Origin: Streptomyces canus
GTDB lineage: Bacteria > Actinomycetota > Actinomycetes > Streptomycetales > Streptomycetaceae
Assembly (NCBI RefSeq): GCF_030816965.1
Contig: NZ_JAUSYQ010000002.1
Location: forward strand, 4,373,001-4,437,000
DNA length: 64,000 nucleotides
Reading direction: 5' to 3'
Of the stretch, positions 7,430 through 16,008 are shown piece by piece. The number at the start of each line of letters is the position of its first letter. The first letter of the stretch is position 1. The notes under the pieces were generated by a model. The model saw nothing but the letters and a program-made list of their open reading frames with translations. It did no database searches and was not told where the DNA came from. Made by a program: the position numbers and the translations under genes.

Positions 7430-8105
7430 TGAGGGCCCGGTCGCACCTCCCGTTACTGGCCGCCGCCGCTCTGGCCGCCGCCGGCACCCTCACCGTCCCC
7501 GCCGCGGCTGCCCCCGCGCAGGCCGCCGCCTGCTCCGGATACGTCGGACTCACCTTCGACGACGGCCCGGGCAGCGGCACCACCACCCTGCTCAACTCCC
7601 TGAAGCAGTACGGCCTCAGGGCCACCATGTTCAACACGGGCCAGAACGCCGCCGCCAACCCGGCACTCGTCAGGGCCCAGGTCAGCGCAGGCATGTGGGT
7701 CGGCAACCACAGCTACACGCACCCGCATCTGACCCAGCAGAGCCAGGCCACCATCGACTCGGAGATCTCCCGCACCCAGCAGGCCGTCGCGAACGCGGGC
7801 GGCGGTACGCCCAGGCTGTTCAGGCCGCCGTACGGCGAGACCAACGCGACGGTGAAGGCCGTGGAGGCGAAGTACGGGCTGACCGAGGTCCTCTGGCAGG
7901 TCGACTCGCAGGACTGGAACAACGCCAGTACCGACGCGATCGTCGCGGCGGTCGGGCGGCTCACCAACGGGCAGGTCATCCTCATGCACGACTGGCCCGC
8001 CAACACCCGCGCGGCATCCCGCGCATCGCCCAGACACTGGCCGCCAAGGGGCTGTGCTCCGGCATGATCTCGCCCCAGACCGGCCGCGCGGTGGCGCCGG
8101 GCTGA
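7429..8105 (+). pseudogene. axeA: acetylxylan esterase (CE4 polysaccharide deacetylase), frameshifted near its end
   Basis: A signal peptide (cleavage near AQAAA) precedes a NodB-type CE4 domain with all five motifs: TFDDGP, HSYTHPHL, RPPYG, the DSQDW region and ILMHDW. Right after MHDWPANT the frame shifts, and an out-of-frame tail continues to a stop at 8067. The expected ending, IPRIAQTLAAKGLCSGMISP, lies in another frame and stops at 8105. One missing base around 8004-8014 explains it. Removing acetyl groups from xylan would help the coupled xylanase. A sequencing error or a recent mutation fits equally well. The altered product would keep the catalytic motifs but lose the last helix. Confidence 0.85.
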
Positions 8106-8128
8106 TCCACGGCCACGGCGACCCGTCT

Positions 8129-8164
8129 CGGCGCGGCGGTCGTCCCCCTTGGGCCGCCGCGCCG
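8129..8164. terminator. terminator between the esterase and the methyltransferase
   Basis: Perfect 11-bp inverted repeat CGGCGCGGCGG with its complement and a 14-nt loop, lying between two convergent genes. Confidence 0.7.
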
Positions 8165-8209
8165 AACGCGGCTCACCGCATCACCGCGCGAGTACGGCGC
8201 TCACAGTGC

Positions 8210-8986
8210 TCAGTGCTTGCGCCCCACCCCGCAGTAAGCGTCCACCCCGGCCGGGCCGGGCTCCTCCGGCCGCCACTCCGTCACCCGCACCACCCCCGGC
8301 TCGACCAGCTCCAGGCCGTCGAAGAACGCGGCGATGTCAGCCACGGGGCGTACGTGGTACGGCACCGCCCCGCTGGAGTTGTACGCCTCCGACGCCGCGA
8401 TCATCCCCTCACTCGTGGCGGTGCTGTCGCTGATGACCAGGTAACTGCCGGACGCCAGGCCCGACATGAGCCGCCGGACCAGGTCGACGGCCCGGTCGTG
8501 GTCGGCGACGTGGCCGAGGGTGTTGAGGATCATCAGGCCGACCGGCCGGGAGAGGTCGAGGGTGTCCGCGGCCGCCGCCAGGACGGACTCGGGGTCGTAC
8601 AGGTCGGCGTCCAGGTAGGCCGTCCTGCCCTCGGGTGCGCTGGTGAGCAGGGCGTTCGCGTGGGCCAGCACAATGGGGTCGTTGTCGACGTAGACGATCC
8701 GGGCGTCCGGGGCGACGTGCTGGGCGACCTCGTGCGTGTTGTCGGCGGTGGGCAGGCCGGTGCCGACGTCCAGGAACTGCCGTACGCCCTGCTCCCCGGC
8801 GAGATGGCGGACCGCGCGGCCCAGGAACCGCCGGCTGGTGACCGCCACGTCGACGAGGCCGGGGAAGATCTCCTTGATGTGGTCGCCGATCTCCCGGTCG
8901 ACCTCGTAGTTGTCCTTGCCGCCGACGAAGTAGTTCCAGAAGCGGGCGGAGTGCGGCTTGCTGGTGTCGACCGGGGTGTGCGGCAC
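8210..8986 (-). CDS. SAM-dependent methyltransferase (DUF574-type)
   Basis: The 258-residue protein belongs to the large Streptomyces DUF574 methyltransferase family. It has the family signature ARFWNYFVGGKDNYEVDRE near the N-terminus, motif I FLDVGTGLPTADNTHEVAQ, a VYVDNDPIVLAHA acidic strand and LMILNTLGHV. Substrates of this family are mostly unknown. GTG start at 8986, with AGGAG seven bases upstream; a longer frame upstream lacks the family pattern. It is divergent from the amidase gene, with about 200 bp of shared promoter region. Confidence 0.9.
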   Translation of the reverse strand: MPHTPVDTSKPHSARFWNYFVGGKDNYEVDREIGDHIKEIFPGLVDVAVTSRRFLGRAVRHLAGEQGVRQFLDVGTGLPTADNTHEVAQHVAPDARIVYVDNDPIVLAHANALLTSAPEGRTAYLDADLYDPESVLAAAADTLDLSRPVGLMILNTLGHVADHDRAVDLVRRLMSGLASGSYLVISDSTATSEGMIAASEAYNSSGAVPYHVRPVADIAAFFDGLELVEPGVVRVTEWRPEEPGPAGVDAYCGVGRKH

Positions 8987-9183
8987 GGCAACTCCTGCGG
9001 ACGAGGGGCGGGGCCCCGTTCGGCTGTGAATGCTGCAATTCCCCCCGCGGGGCGCGGTGTTGACGCAATCATGGGCACCGTCGGGGCGAGCACGTCCCAC
9101 TGAATGCCAACGAAACGTCAACGCACAAGATCCAAACGGTACTTGACGCGTTTTCGACGCACCTCCCGGAGGGAACCGCAGCC

Positions 9184-10101
9184 ATGGCCACACCCCTGTC
9201 CGCCGCGAAGATGCTCGCCGCCCTGAAGGCCGAGGGCCTCACCGTGCACGAGCACGCCGGCTGGAAGACCCACAACCGCGACGCGGCGTCCGGGAAGTCC
9301 TTCGGTCCCGTCATCGGGGTGCTGATCCACCACACCGGCGGGCACAACGACAAGGAGCTCTGCTACAAGGGCAGATCCGACCTGCCGGGGCCGCTGTGCC
9401 ACGCCTGGCTCGGCAAGACCGCCGGGCTGTGGATGATCGGCAACGGCCGTACCAACCACGCAGGTTACGCCGACATCGATGTCCTGAACGCGCTCCGCGA
9501 GGAGAAGCCGCTCCCCCACGACGACGTGGCCAGGGCCGACGGCAACGACTGTCTGTACGGCCTGGAGATCGAGAACCTCGGCAAGGGCGGGGACCCCTAC
9601 CCGAACGCGCAGTACCGGCAGGCCGTGCTGTGGGCGGCGGCGATCTGCCGGGCGCACGGCTGGAGCGAGAAGTCCGTCGCCGGGCACAAGGAGTGCCAGC
9701 CGGGGAAGATCGACCCGAGCTTCGACATGGACGATTTCCGGGCCGCCGTGAAGAAGCAACTGGCGGCGGGGCCCGGCAAGCCGGAGGCGACGAAGCCGGC
9801 GGGCAAGCCCCGCGTGGACCTGTCCCGGCTGGTCAAGGCCGCCAAGACCGATCCGGGGGCCAAGCAGGGCCACGTCAGCTACATGGCCGGCACCAACCTC
9901 ACCGAGGCCGCCCTCGTCGAACTCGGCTATCTCTCCCGGAGCTACGCGGGCGACGGCTCCTTCGGCACCACCACCGTCGCCGCCTACGCCAAGTGGCAGC
10001 GCCACCTGGGCTACAGCGGCGCCGACGCCAACGGCATCCCGGGCAAGGTCTCGCTGGCGAGGCTGGGCGAGAAGACGGGACTGTTCACGGTCGTGGCCTG
10101 A
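9184..10101 (+). CDS. N-acetylmuramoyl-L-alanine amidase with peptidoglycan-binding domain
   Basis: Residues 20-200 form an Amidase_2/PGRP-type zinc amidase. VLIHHTGGHND carries the first zinc His, LEIENLG the central region, and VAGHKECQPGKIDPSF the second His and the Cys/Asp ligand end. A Pro/Lys linker leads to a C-terminal peptidoglycan-binding module (LVELGYLSRSY, GDGSFGTTTVAAYAKWQRHL). No signal peptide is visible, which is typical of phage-derived endolysins, so this may be a prophage relic or be released by another route. GGAGGG precedes the ATG. Confidence 0.9.
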   Translation: MATPLSAAKMLAALKAEGLTVHEHAGWKTHNRDAASGKSFGPVIGVLIHHTGGHNDKELCYKGRSDLPGPLCHAWLGKTAGLWMIGNGRTNHAGYADIDVLNALREEKPLPHDDVARADGNDCLYGLEIENLGKGGDPYPNAQYRQAVLWAAAICRAHGWSEKSVAGHKECQPGKIDPSFDMDDFRAAVKKQLAAGPGKPEATKPAGKPRVDLSRLVKAAKTDPGAKQGHVSYMAGTNLTEAALVELGYLSRSYAGDGSFGTTTVAAYAKWQRHLGYSGADANGIPGKVSLARLGEKTGLFTVVA

Positions 10102-10222
10102 CCACCGGTCCGCCGCCGACCCGCCACCGGGCTCCGAGTTGCGGGTCGGCACCGTCCCTGCGCTACTGGCTGTATCCACCGAGCAGTCGCGGGGTCCTCT
10201 CTACAGGGAGAGGAGGCACATG

Positions 10223-11365
10223 ATGGCCAAGCGTCTGGTGATCTGCTGCGACGGGACATGGAATCTCGCCGACCAGCCGAGCAAGACCAATGTCGCCAAG
10301 GTGGCCCTGGCCGTACGGCGACGCTCCGCTGTCGGAACGGAACAGCGGGTGTACTACCACAGCGGGGTCGGCACGAACCGGCGGGAACGGCTGCGGGGCG
10401 GGGCGTTCGGGGTGGGGCTCTCGCGCAACGTGCTCGACGCCTACCGCTTCCTGATCCACACCTACGAACCCGGGGACACGCTGCACCTGTTCGGGTTCAG
10501 CCGGGGCGCGTTCACCGCGCGCAGTCTGGCGGGGCTGGTGCACAACTGCGGCATCCTGCGCCCGGAACAGGCCTACCGGATCGACGAGGCATGGGCGCTG
10601 TACCGCAGCCGCGTCGACAAACCGACCAGTGTGGCCGCGACGCTGTTCCGCAGGGCGTACGCGTACGAGACGGAGATCCGTTTCGTGGGCGTCTGGGACA
10701 CGGTCGGCTCCCTGGGCATCCCGGTTCCGGCGCCCTCGTTCCTGCAGCCGCTCGTCGACCGCTTCAACCACCGCTGGGCCTTCCACGACACCACCCTCAG
10801 CACATCGGTGAACGGCGCCTTCCAGGCCCTGGCCGTGGACGAGGAACGCTCGGCGTTCCCGCCGACGCTGTGGCGGCAGGACGAAGACGCCGCCGAAGGC
10901 CAGGAGTTGAGACAGGTCTGGTTCGCCGGTGTGCACACCGCCGTCGGGGGTGGCGAGAAGGACTCGGGCCTGTCCGACATCACCCTCCTGTGGATGGTCC
11001 GGCAGGCCGCCCGGTACGACCTGGAGTTCGACCCCCGGGTCCTCAGCGCGCAGGGGCCGGACACCATGGACCCGGACGAGTGCGTCGACTTCGCCGTCCA
11101 GCCGAACCCGACGGGCCCGTGGGATCCCTCCCGGAAAGGGTTCTACCGGCTCTTCAAGCCGCTGCACCGCCCCATGGGACAGGAGAAGGACGAGCAGGGC
11201 CGCCTCGTCGGCCACGAGTACCTGGCCGACTCGGTCCTGCTGCGCCGCAAGGACGACGCCGACTACCGCCCGCCGGCGCTCGAGAGCTACCTGAAGGAGT
11301 TCGGGGAGCAGCACGTCGAGGCGGTCCCCCTCACCGCCGCCGAAGGCGCGGTCGCCACTCCGTAG
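10223..11365 (+). CDS. DUF2235 alpha/beta hydrolase (Tle1-like phospholipase fold)
   Basis: The 380-residue protein opens with RLVICCDGTWN, the signature of DUF2235. It carries the nucleophile elbow LFGFSRGAFTAR with Ser in GxSxG. An acidic residue (VWDTVGSLG) and a later His (WFAGVHTAVGGG) complete a likely triad. The fold is shared with type VI secretion phospholipase effectors of the Tle1 class, but Streptomyces has no T6SS, so its job here is unknown. There are two adjacent ATGs; the second has AGGAGG at the better six-base spacing. A terminator overlaps the stop codon. Confidence 0.85.
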   Translation: MAKRLVICCDGTWNLADQPSKTNVAKVALAVRRRSAVGTEQRVYYHSGVGTNRRERLRGGAFGVGLSRNVLDAYRFLIHTYEPGDTLHLFGFSRGAFTARSLAGLVHNCGILRPEQAYRIDEAWALYRSRVDKPTSVAATLFRRAYAYETEIRFVGVWDTVGSLGIPVPAPSFLQPLVDRFNHRWAFHDTTLSTSVNGAFQALAVDEERSAFPPTLWRQDEDAAEGQELRQVWFAGVHTAVGGGEKDSGLSDITLLWMVRQAARYDLEFDPRVLSAQGPDTMDPDECVDFAVQPNPTGPWDPSRKGFYRLFKPLHRPMGQEKDEQGRLVGHEYLADSVLLRRKDDADYRPPALESYLKEFGEQHVEAVPLTAAEGAVATP

Positions 11366-11382
11366 GGTCCGGCGACCGCGCC
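11345..11382. terminator. terminator overlapping the DUF2235 stop codon
   Basis: GGCGCGGTCGCC at 11345-11356 pairs perfectly with 11371-11382; the TAG stop lies in the loop. Confidence 0.65.
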
Positions 11383-11408
11383 CGGGGCCTCGCGCTCCCC
11401 ACCGCCCT

Positions 11409-12647
11409 TCACCCGGTGCCGTTCGCCTCCGCGGCGGTCGGTGCACCCGCCGGCCCCCGCGCGTCGTCGCCCGGGGCACCCGGCTGTCGTTCCTCGCGCC
11501 TCTCCAGCGCGAAGAGCGTCAGGGTCACCGCGACCGACGCGGTCGCCATCAGTGTCATCGCCGTGGGCGGGGAGGTCAGTTGGGCCAGGGTGCCGGCGAG
11601 GACGGCGCTGATGCCCTGGAGGGCGACCATGCCGGTGGTGTGCAGGCCGAGGGCCTGGCCCGCGAGCTGGTCGGGGGTGAGGGACATCAGGCGTTCCTGG
11701 AGGACCAGGCTCGCGGCGAACCCGACGGAGGCGACGGTGGCGGCCACGACCGACAACGGCACTGACGGCCGTAGGACGAAGAACAGGTAGGGCGCCGCCA
11801 GCAGCAGGCGCAGCGGGGTGGCGAGACGGGGGCGCAGCGCGGGCGGCACCAGGCGGCCGACCGCCAGGTCGCCCACGAACATGCCCAGCGCCCCGCACGC
11901 GTACATCGTGCCTGCGGCCGCGGGGGCGTAGGAGACGTAGAGCGAATCGCTGCCGACCACCAGGCCGTTGGGGACCCACAGGCCCAGGTACGCCAGGCGG
12001 CGGGGGCGGGAGGACCACAGGAGGGCGTTGGTGCGCCAGGTCGCGGAGAAGGACGGACGGCCGGCCGAGCGCGGCGGGCGGGGCGTGAGGCCGACGTGAT
12101 TGACGAGGGCCGACGCCGCGTAGAAAGCCGCCGCGAGGAGCAGACAGACGCGGGGCGCCAGCAGGGCCAGCAGCGCGCCGCCGGTCGCGAAGCCGGTCAC
12201 CTGCACCAGGCCCCAGAGCATGTTGAACACCGAACGGCCGAGGACGTAGCCGTCCTTGGGCAGGATCTCGTTCATCAGTCCGCCGCGCACTCCCCCGCCG
12301 AGCGACGCGACCAGGCCCTGCAGGAGCAGGACGACGAAGACCGCCCAGACCGGCAGACCGGGCAGCGCCAGCACCGCCGTACCCGCCGCGAAGGCGAGGG
12401 AGATCACGGTCAGGATCGCGCGTGGGGGCAGGCGGTCGGCGCCGGAGAGCAGGAACGCGGCTCCCAGTAACTGCGCCAGCTGCGGTCCGAACATGCTCAC
12501 CGCCGACAGGAGCGGGGAGCCGGTGGCCCGGTAGACCAGCGTGGCCAGGGCCAGGCCGCCGATCGTCTGGGCGGCGGCGTAGCCGGCGAAGGAGAGGAGG
12601 AAGGGGGTGTATTCGGGGGTGCGGAAGAGGGTGCGGTAGCTGCGCAT
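11409..12647 (-). CDS. MFS transporter
   Basis: The 412-residue protein shows about twelve hydrophobic helices. It opens with a short RTLFRTPEYTPFLLSFAGYA segment typical of Streptomyces MFS exporters and ends with a hydrophilic Pro/Gly-rich cytoplasmic tail. The substrate is not evident. It is divergent from an ArsR-family regulator, and a perfect palindrome lies between them, so it is probably repressed by that neighbour in the absence of its substrate. No clear ribosome-binding site precedes the ATG. Confidence 0.88.
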   Translation of the reverse strand: MRSYRTLFRTPEYTPFLLSFAGYAAAQTIGGLALATLVYRATGSPLLSAVSMFGPQLAQLLGAAFLLSGADRLPPRAILTVISLAFAAGTAVLALPGLPVWAVFVVLLLQGLVASLGGGVRGGLMNEILPKDGYVLGRSVFNMLWGLVQVTGFATGGALLALLAPRVCLLLAAAFYAASALVNHVGLTPRPPRSAGRPSFSATWRTNALLWSSRPRRLAYLGLWVPNGLVVGSDSLYVSYAPAAAGTMYACGALGMFVGDLAVGRLVPPALRPRLATPLRLLLAAPYLFFVLRPSVPLSVVAATVASVGFAASLVLQERLMSLTPDQLAGQALGLHTTGMVALQGISAVLAGTLAQLTSPPTAMTLMATASVAVTLTLFALERREERQPGAPGDDARGPAGAPTAAEANGTG

Positions 12648-12686
12648 GCGGGGGAGTCTCGGAGCGGTCGGCGGCTGACGGTTAGT

Positions 12687-12706
12687 GTTTCGCGCGGTCG
12701 CGAAAC
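12687..12706. promoter_or_regulatory. palindromic operator between MFS and ArsR genes
   Basis: GTTTCGCG and CGCGAAAC form a perfect 8-bp inverted repeat around CGGT, 13 bp upstream of the regulator start. This is the position expected of an autoregulatory ArsR-type operator. Confidence 0.7.
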
Positions 12707-12718
12707 CAAGGGGGGTCC

Positions 12719-13723
12719 ATGGGCTGGTGGCAGGTCAACGCGGACACCCTCGTCCGCAGCCGGTTCGTGGTCTGCCCCTTCACCGAGACCTTCGCGACCC
12801 TGCGGCTGCTGCACACGGGCGCCGCCGCCCACCCGGGCGAGGAGGCCTGGCTCCGCACCCACCTGTCCGGCTACCGCGCGCGCCTCGCGGCCGACCCGGT
12901 GACCGCGCTGCTGGTGCGCTCGGCGATGGGCACGTCCTGGATCGCCGACTTCCTCGCGCCGCTGCCGCGCGACGGCACGCCCCTGGAGGTGACGCTCGCG
13001 CGGATCCGGGCGACCGACCCGGCCGAGGCCCGCGCGAACGTCCGGGTCTCCCTGCGCGGCCCGCTGCCCGCCGACCTGGAGCGGGACGACCTCCCGGAGC
13101 GGGCCGCCGCGCTCCTCGACTACGTCTGGACGCGGACCGTACGGCCGTACTGGGACCGTCGGCGGCGGATCCTGGAGGCGGACGTGGTCGCCCGGACCGC
13201 GCAGGTGAGCCGGGGCGGCTGGGCGGCCGTCATCGACTCCCTGACCCCGGGCCAGACCCGCTGGCTCGGCGACAACCGGCTCCAGGTGAACCGGCACGAG
13301 CGTCCGCCCCGCGAGATCTCCGGCGCCGAACTCGTCTTCGTCCCGGTCACCCCGGGCCGCGGCTGGGCGACGTGGGAGGAGCCGCGTCGGTACGCCATCG
13401 TCTACGGCTGCGCGGGCGCCCTCGCCGATCCGGGCGCCCGGAGCGTGCCCGCGAGCCTCGGCACGCTGCTCGGCGCCGCACGGGCCCGGGTGCTGGTCCT
13501 CCTGGACTCCCCCCTGAGCACGAGCCAGCTCGTCGCCGTGACCGGGCAGGGGCTGGGCTCGGTGGGACGGCATCTGCGGGTGCTGCTGGACGCGGGCCTG
13601 GTGGAGCGGCGGCGGGCCGGGCGGTCGGTGCTGTACGCGCGGACGGCGGCCGGGGAGGTGCTCGTGGAGGCGTCGGGGGCCGGAACCGGCGATTCACTGA
13701 GCGGAGTTAGCATCCGGTCATGA
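12719..13723 (+). CDS. DUF5937/ArsR-family winged-helix regulator
   Basis: The 334-residue protein has a long N-terminal domain (about 1-240) of the DUF5937 type found in Streptomyces. A C-terminal ArsR-like helix-turn-helix follows near 250-320: VLVLLDSPLSTSQLVAVTG, then SVGRHLRVLLDAGLVERRR and a wing GRSVLYAR. It probably represses itself and the divergent MFS gene through the palindrome at 12687-12706. AAGGGGGG precedes the ATG. Its stop overlaps the glutathione peroxidase start (ATGA), so the two are co-translated. Confidence 0.85.
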   Translation: MGWWQVNADTLVRSRFVVCPFTETFATLRLLHTGAAAHPGEEAWLRTHLSGYRARLAADPVTALLVRSAMGTSWIADFLAPLPRDGTPLEVTLARIRATDPAEARANVRVSLRGPLPADLERDDLPERAAALLDYVWTRTVRPYWDRRRRILEADVVARTAQVSRGGWAAVIDSLTPGQTRWLGDNRLQVNRHERPPREISGAELVFVPVTPGRGWATWEEPRRYAIVYGCAGALADPGARSVPASLGTLLGAARARVLVLLDSPLSTSQLVAVTGQGLGSVGRHLRVLLDAGLVERRRAGRSVLYARTAAGEVLVEASGAGTGDSLSGVSIRS

Positions 13724-14223
13724 CGACTACAGATGGTTCCTCTCCCCTGGACGTCGAGATCGGTGCCCTCACGGGCGGTTCCGCCGACCTCGGCCGGTAC
13801 GCCGGCAAGGCCGTCCTCATCGTGAACGTGGCTTCCAAGTGCGGGCTCACCCCGCAGTACAACGGCCTGGAGAAGCTCCAGGAGCGCTACGCGGAGCGGG
13901 GCTTCACCGTGCTCGGCGTGCCCTGCAACCAGTTCCTGGGGCAGGAGCCCGGCAGCGCCGAGGAGATCGCGGAGTTCTGCTCGGCGACGTACGGGGTGAC
14001 CTTCCCGCTGACCGAGAAGGTCGAGGTGAACGGCGAGGGGCGGCACGCGCTCTACGACCGTCTGGTGGGCTTCGCCGACGCGGAGGGGCACACCGGGGAC
14101 ATCCGCTGGAACTTCGAGAAGTTCCTGATCGGCCGGGACGGGTCGGTCGTGGCGAGGTTCTCCCCGCAGACGGAGCCGGAGTCGGACGAGGTCGTCACCG
14201 CCGTGGAGGGTGCGCTGGCGTAG
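13720..14223 (+). CDS. glutathione peroxidase family thiol peroxidase
   Basis: The 167-residue protein is a complete GPx-fold peroxidase. NVASKCGLTPQYNGLEKL holds the peroxidatic Cys (not Sec), GVPCNQFLGQEPGS the Gln motif with a possible resolving Cys, and WNFEKFLIG the Trp-Asn motif. In actinobacteria, which lack glutathione, such enzymes generally use thioredoxin or mycothiol-linked reductants (family knowledge). It is translationally coupled to the upstream ArsR-type regulator, which ties it to the same response as the divergent pump. Confidence 0.93.
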   Translation: MTTTDGSSPLDVEIGALTGGSADLGRYAGKAVLIVNVASKCGLTPQYNGLEKLQERYAERGFTVLGVPCNQFLGQEPGSAEEIAEFCSATYGVTFPLTEKVEVNGEGRHALYDRLVGFADAEGHTGDIRWNFEKFLIGRDGSVVARFSPQTEPESDEVVTAVEGALA

Positions 14224-14437
14224 GCGGCTGCGGGTCCGTCGGGCTGGTCGCCCAGCCCCCATCGAGCCGCACCCGACGCACACCCCCGGCCCCAGCGCCG
14301 CAGGCACACGCCGAGCCCCCTCGGCAAGGACGGCGATCTGGTCGAGAGGGCTCTGTGGTGGTGCTTGTGCTGTTGTCGTGAGCAGTTGTGATGTGCAGTT
14401 GTGGATGAACGGGACGGGGATCAGACCGGTCCGCCCC

Positions 14438-14629
14438 TCACACCTTGACCGAGGCCACGAAGGCGCTCCACGCCTCGGCGGGGAAGGCCAGCTTGGGGCC
14501 CTCGGGGATCTTCGTGTCGCCGAGTTCGAGTGCTTCCTCTTCGGTCGACCTCACCATCAGGCACGCCCCGTTGGCGTTGGTGTAGGTGGAGGTCGTCCAT
14601 GTGTCCAGGTTGCCCAGACGAATTGCCAT
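14438..14629 (-). CDS. DUF397 protein
   Basis: This 63-residue protein has the DUF397 pattern: a WTTSTYTNANGACLMV strand, an acidic middle, then a LAFPAEAWSAFVASVK helix. DUF397 genes sit beside DUF5753-type XRE regulators in great numbers in Streptomyces and are thought to act as toxin-like or partner proteins of the Scr1 type. The ATG has GGAGCG upstream. It lies 190 bp downstream of its probable partner regulator on the same strand, with a perfect inverted repeat between them. Confidence 0.85.
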   Translation of the reverse strand: MAIRLGNLDTWTTSTYTNANGACLMVRSTEEEALELGDTKIPEGPKLAFPAEAWSAFVASVKV

Positions 14630-14660
14630 ATTCGCTCCGTAGCCAGATGTGCAGAGTTCG

Positions 14661-14695
14661 GATCACGCCAACCTTCACTGATCGTTGGCGTGATC
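14661..14695. promoter_or_regulatory. 12-bp inverted repeat ahead of the DUF397 gene
   Basis: GATCACGCCAAC and GTTGGCGTGATC are perfect complements separated by 11 nt, 32 bp upstream of the DUF397 start. It could be a terminator for the regulator gene or an operator controlling DUF397. Confidence 0.5.
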
Positions 14696-14819
14696 GACGC
14701 TACTCGCCGACTTCCTCTTTCGGAGCAGCCATTCACTCTTCTGGCGGCATATTCCAAAGGACTCTTCCAGGCGGCCGGGGCTGGGGTGTACTATCCGGCC
14801 CGCCCAGTACGGAAGCGGT

Positions 14820-15689
14820 TCAACGGGTGTATTCCCGGGCGTACTCCTTGGCGATGTCCTCGATCAGCTGACGCGACTGGTCGACGTTGAGCGCCTGCGC
14901 CCTCAAGTGCTCGTACATCACGGTGTACTTCTGCACGTCGTGCGCCTTCTCCAGGTACAGGTCGCTGGTGACGCCCTCGATGTAGACGACGCTGGAATCG
15001 GCCGCGTCCGAGAACTCCAGAATGGAGTACTGGCCGCTGAGCCCCGGGTGCGCGCCGACGTCGAACGGCAGTACCTGCACGGTGATATGGGGCTGCTGGG
15101 ACATCTCGACGAGGTACTCCAACTGCTCGCGCATCACCTGCCGGCTGCCGACGACCCGGCGCAGGGCCGCCTCGTCCAGGACCACCCACAGCCGCAGCGG
15201 ATCACGCTCGGCCGCGACCCGGCTCTGCCGCCGCAGCCGCACCTCGACCCGCTTGTCGTTCTCCGTCTCCGTCGCCTCGGGCGCGCCGCCGCGCACGATG
15301 GCCTCGGCGTACGGCCGGGTCTGCAACAGGCCGGTGATGATCTGGGGTTCGTACACCCGCAGCGACTCGGCGTCGGTCTCCAGACCGATGTAGACGCTGT
15401 ACGGGATGTCCCCGAAGGCATGCCACCAGCCCTGCTGCCGCGAGTCCTTGGCCATCTGCATCAGGGAGTCGACGATGCGCTGGTCCTCGACCTCGTACAC
15501 CCCGCACAGGTCGCGGACATCGCGCTGGCTGATGCTGCGCCGGCCGTTCTCCAGCCGGCTGATCTTCGACTGCGACACGAGCAGCCGCTCCGCCACCTCT
15601 TCGGCCGTCATGCCCTTGAGCTCGCGGAGCCTGCGCAGCTCCTGGCCCAGCCGGCGCCGCCTGACGGTGGGATTGACATTGGACGCCAC
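14820..15689 (-). CDS. XRE regulator with DUF5753 (Scr1 family)
   Basis: The 289-residue protein has an N-terminal helix-turn-helix (RLGQELRRLRELKGMTAEEV, then SQSKISRLENGRR, residues 12-55). The DUF5753 ligand or partner domain covers about 100-280 (EPQIITGLLQTRPYAEA, VLPFDVGAHPGLSGQYSILEF, a C-terminal Ser-rich helix). It is the usual partner of the DUF397 protein encoded next on the strand. The start is GTG with GGAGGTG nine bases upstream. Confidence 0.9.
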   Translation of the reverse strand: MASNVNPTVRRRRLGQELRRLRELKGMTAEEVAERLLVSQSKISRLENGRRSISQRDVRDLCGVYEVEDQRIVDSLMQMAKDSRQQGWWHAFGDIPYSVYIGLETDAESLRVYEPQIITGLLQTRPYAEAIVRGGAPEATETENDKRVEVRLRRQSRVAAERDPLRLWVVLDEAALRRVVGSRQVMREQLEYLVEMSQQPHITVQVLPFDVGAHPGLSGQYSILEFSDAADSSVVYIEGVTSDLYLEKAHDVQKYTVMYEHLRAQALNVDQSRQLIEDIAKEYAREYTR

Positions 15690-16008
15690 GGGACGTGCAC
15701 CTCCGGCTGCGTGCCTCGTTCTTGACTTTGCGTATCTGCTGTTGAGCAGACTGCCACCAAGGTGCGTATTACCGCTGGGAAACGGTGTATATGCGCTGCG
15801 TACACGTCAGTCGAGGGTCGCTGGGCCGACCGTGCCCGGACATGCGGCCGCGCGGGGTGGCGGAACCCGGCGACGCCCGATGTGCGGACGTACGGTTCCG
15901 TCGCCCCGCGCGGACCAGCGGCTCCCGAACCGGTCTTTGGGGACTGACGGTGCGGCGGCTGAGTGGTGCGGGTCGTGCTGTCGGCGGTGCGTGCCGTGGA
16001 ACTGCGGC
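15690..16008. other. gene-free intergenic stretch
   Basis: I see no coding frame with a ribosome-binding site here. It must hold the promoter of the minus-strand XRE gene and the 3' end signals of the GPP34 gene. A TTGAC hexamer on the plus strand at 15723-15728 is isolated. Confidence 0.5.

Noticed and set aside
8987..9193. Longer N-terminus for the DUF574-type methyltransferase
   Set aside because: The family pattern starts at the GTG at 8986, which has its own ribosome-binding site; the extension is unlike the family.
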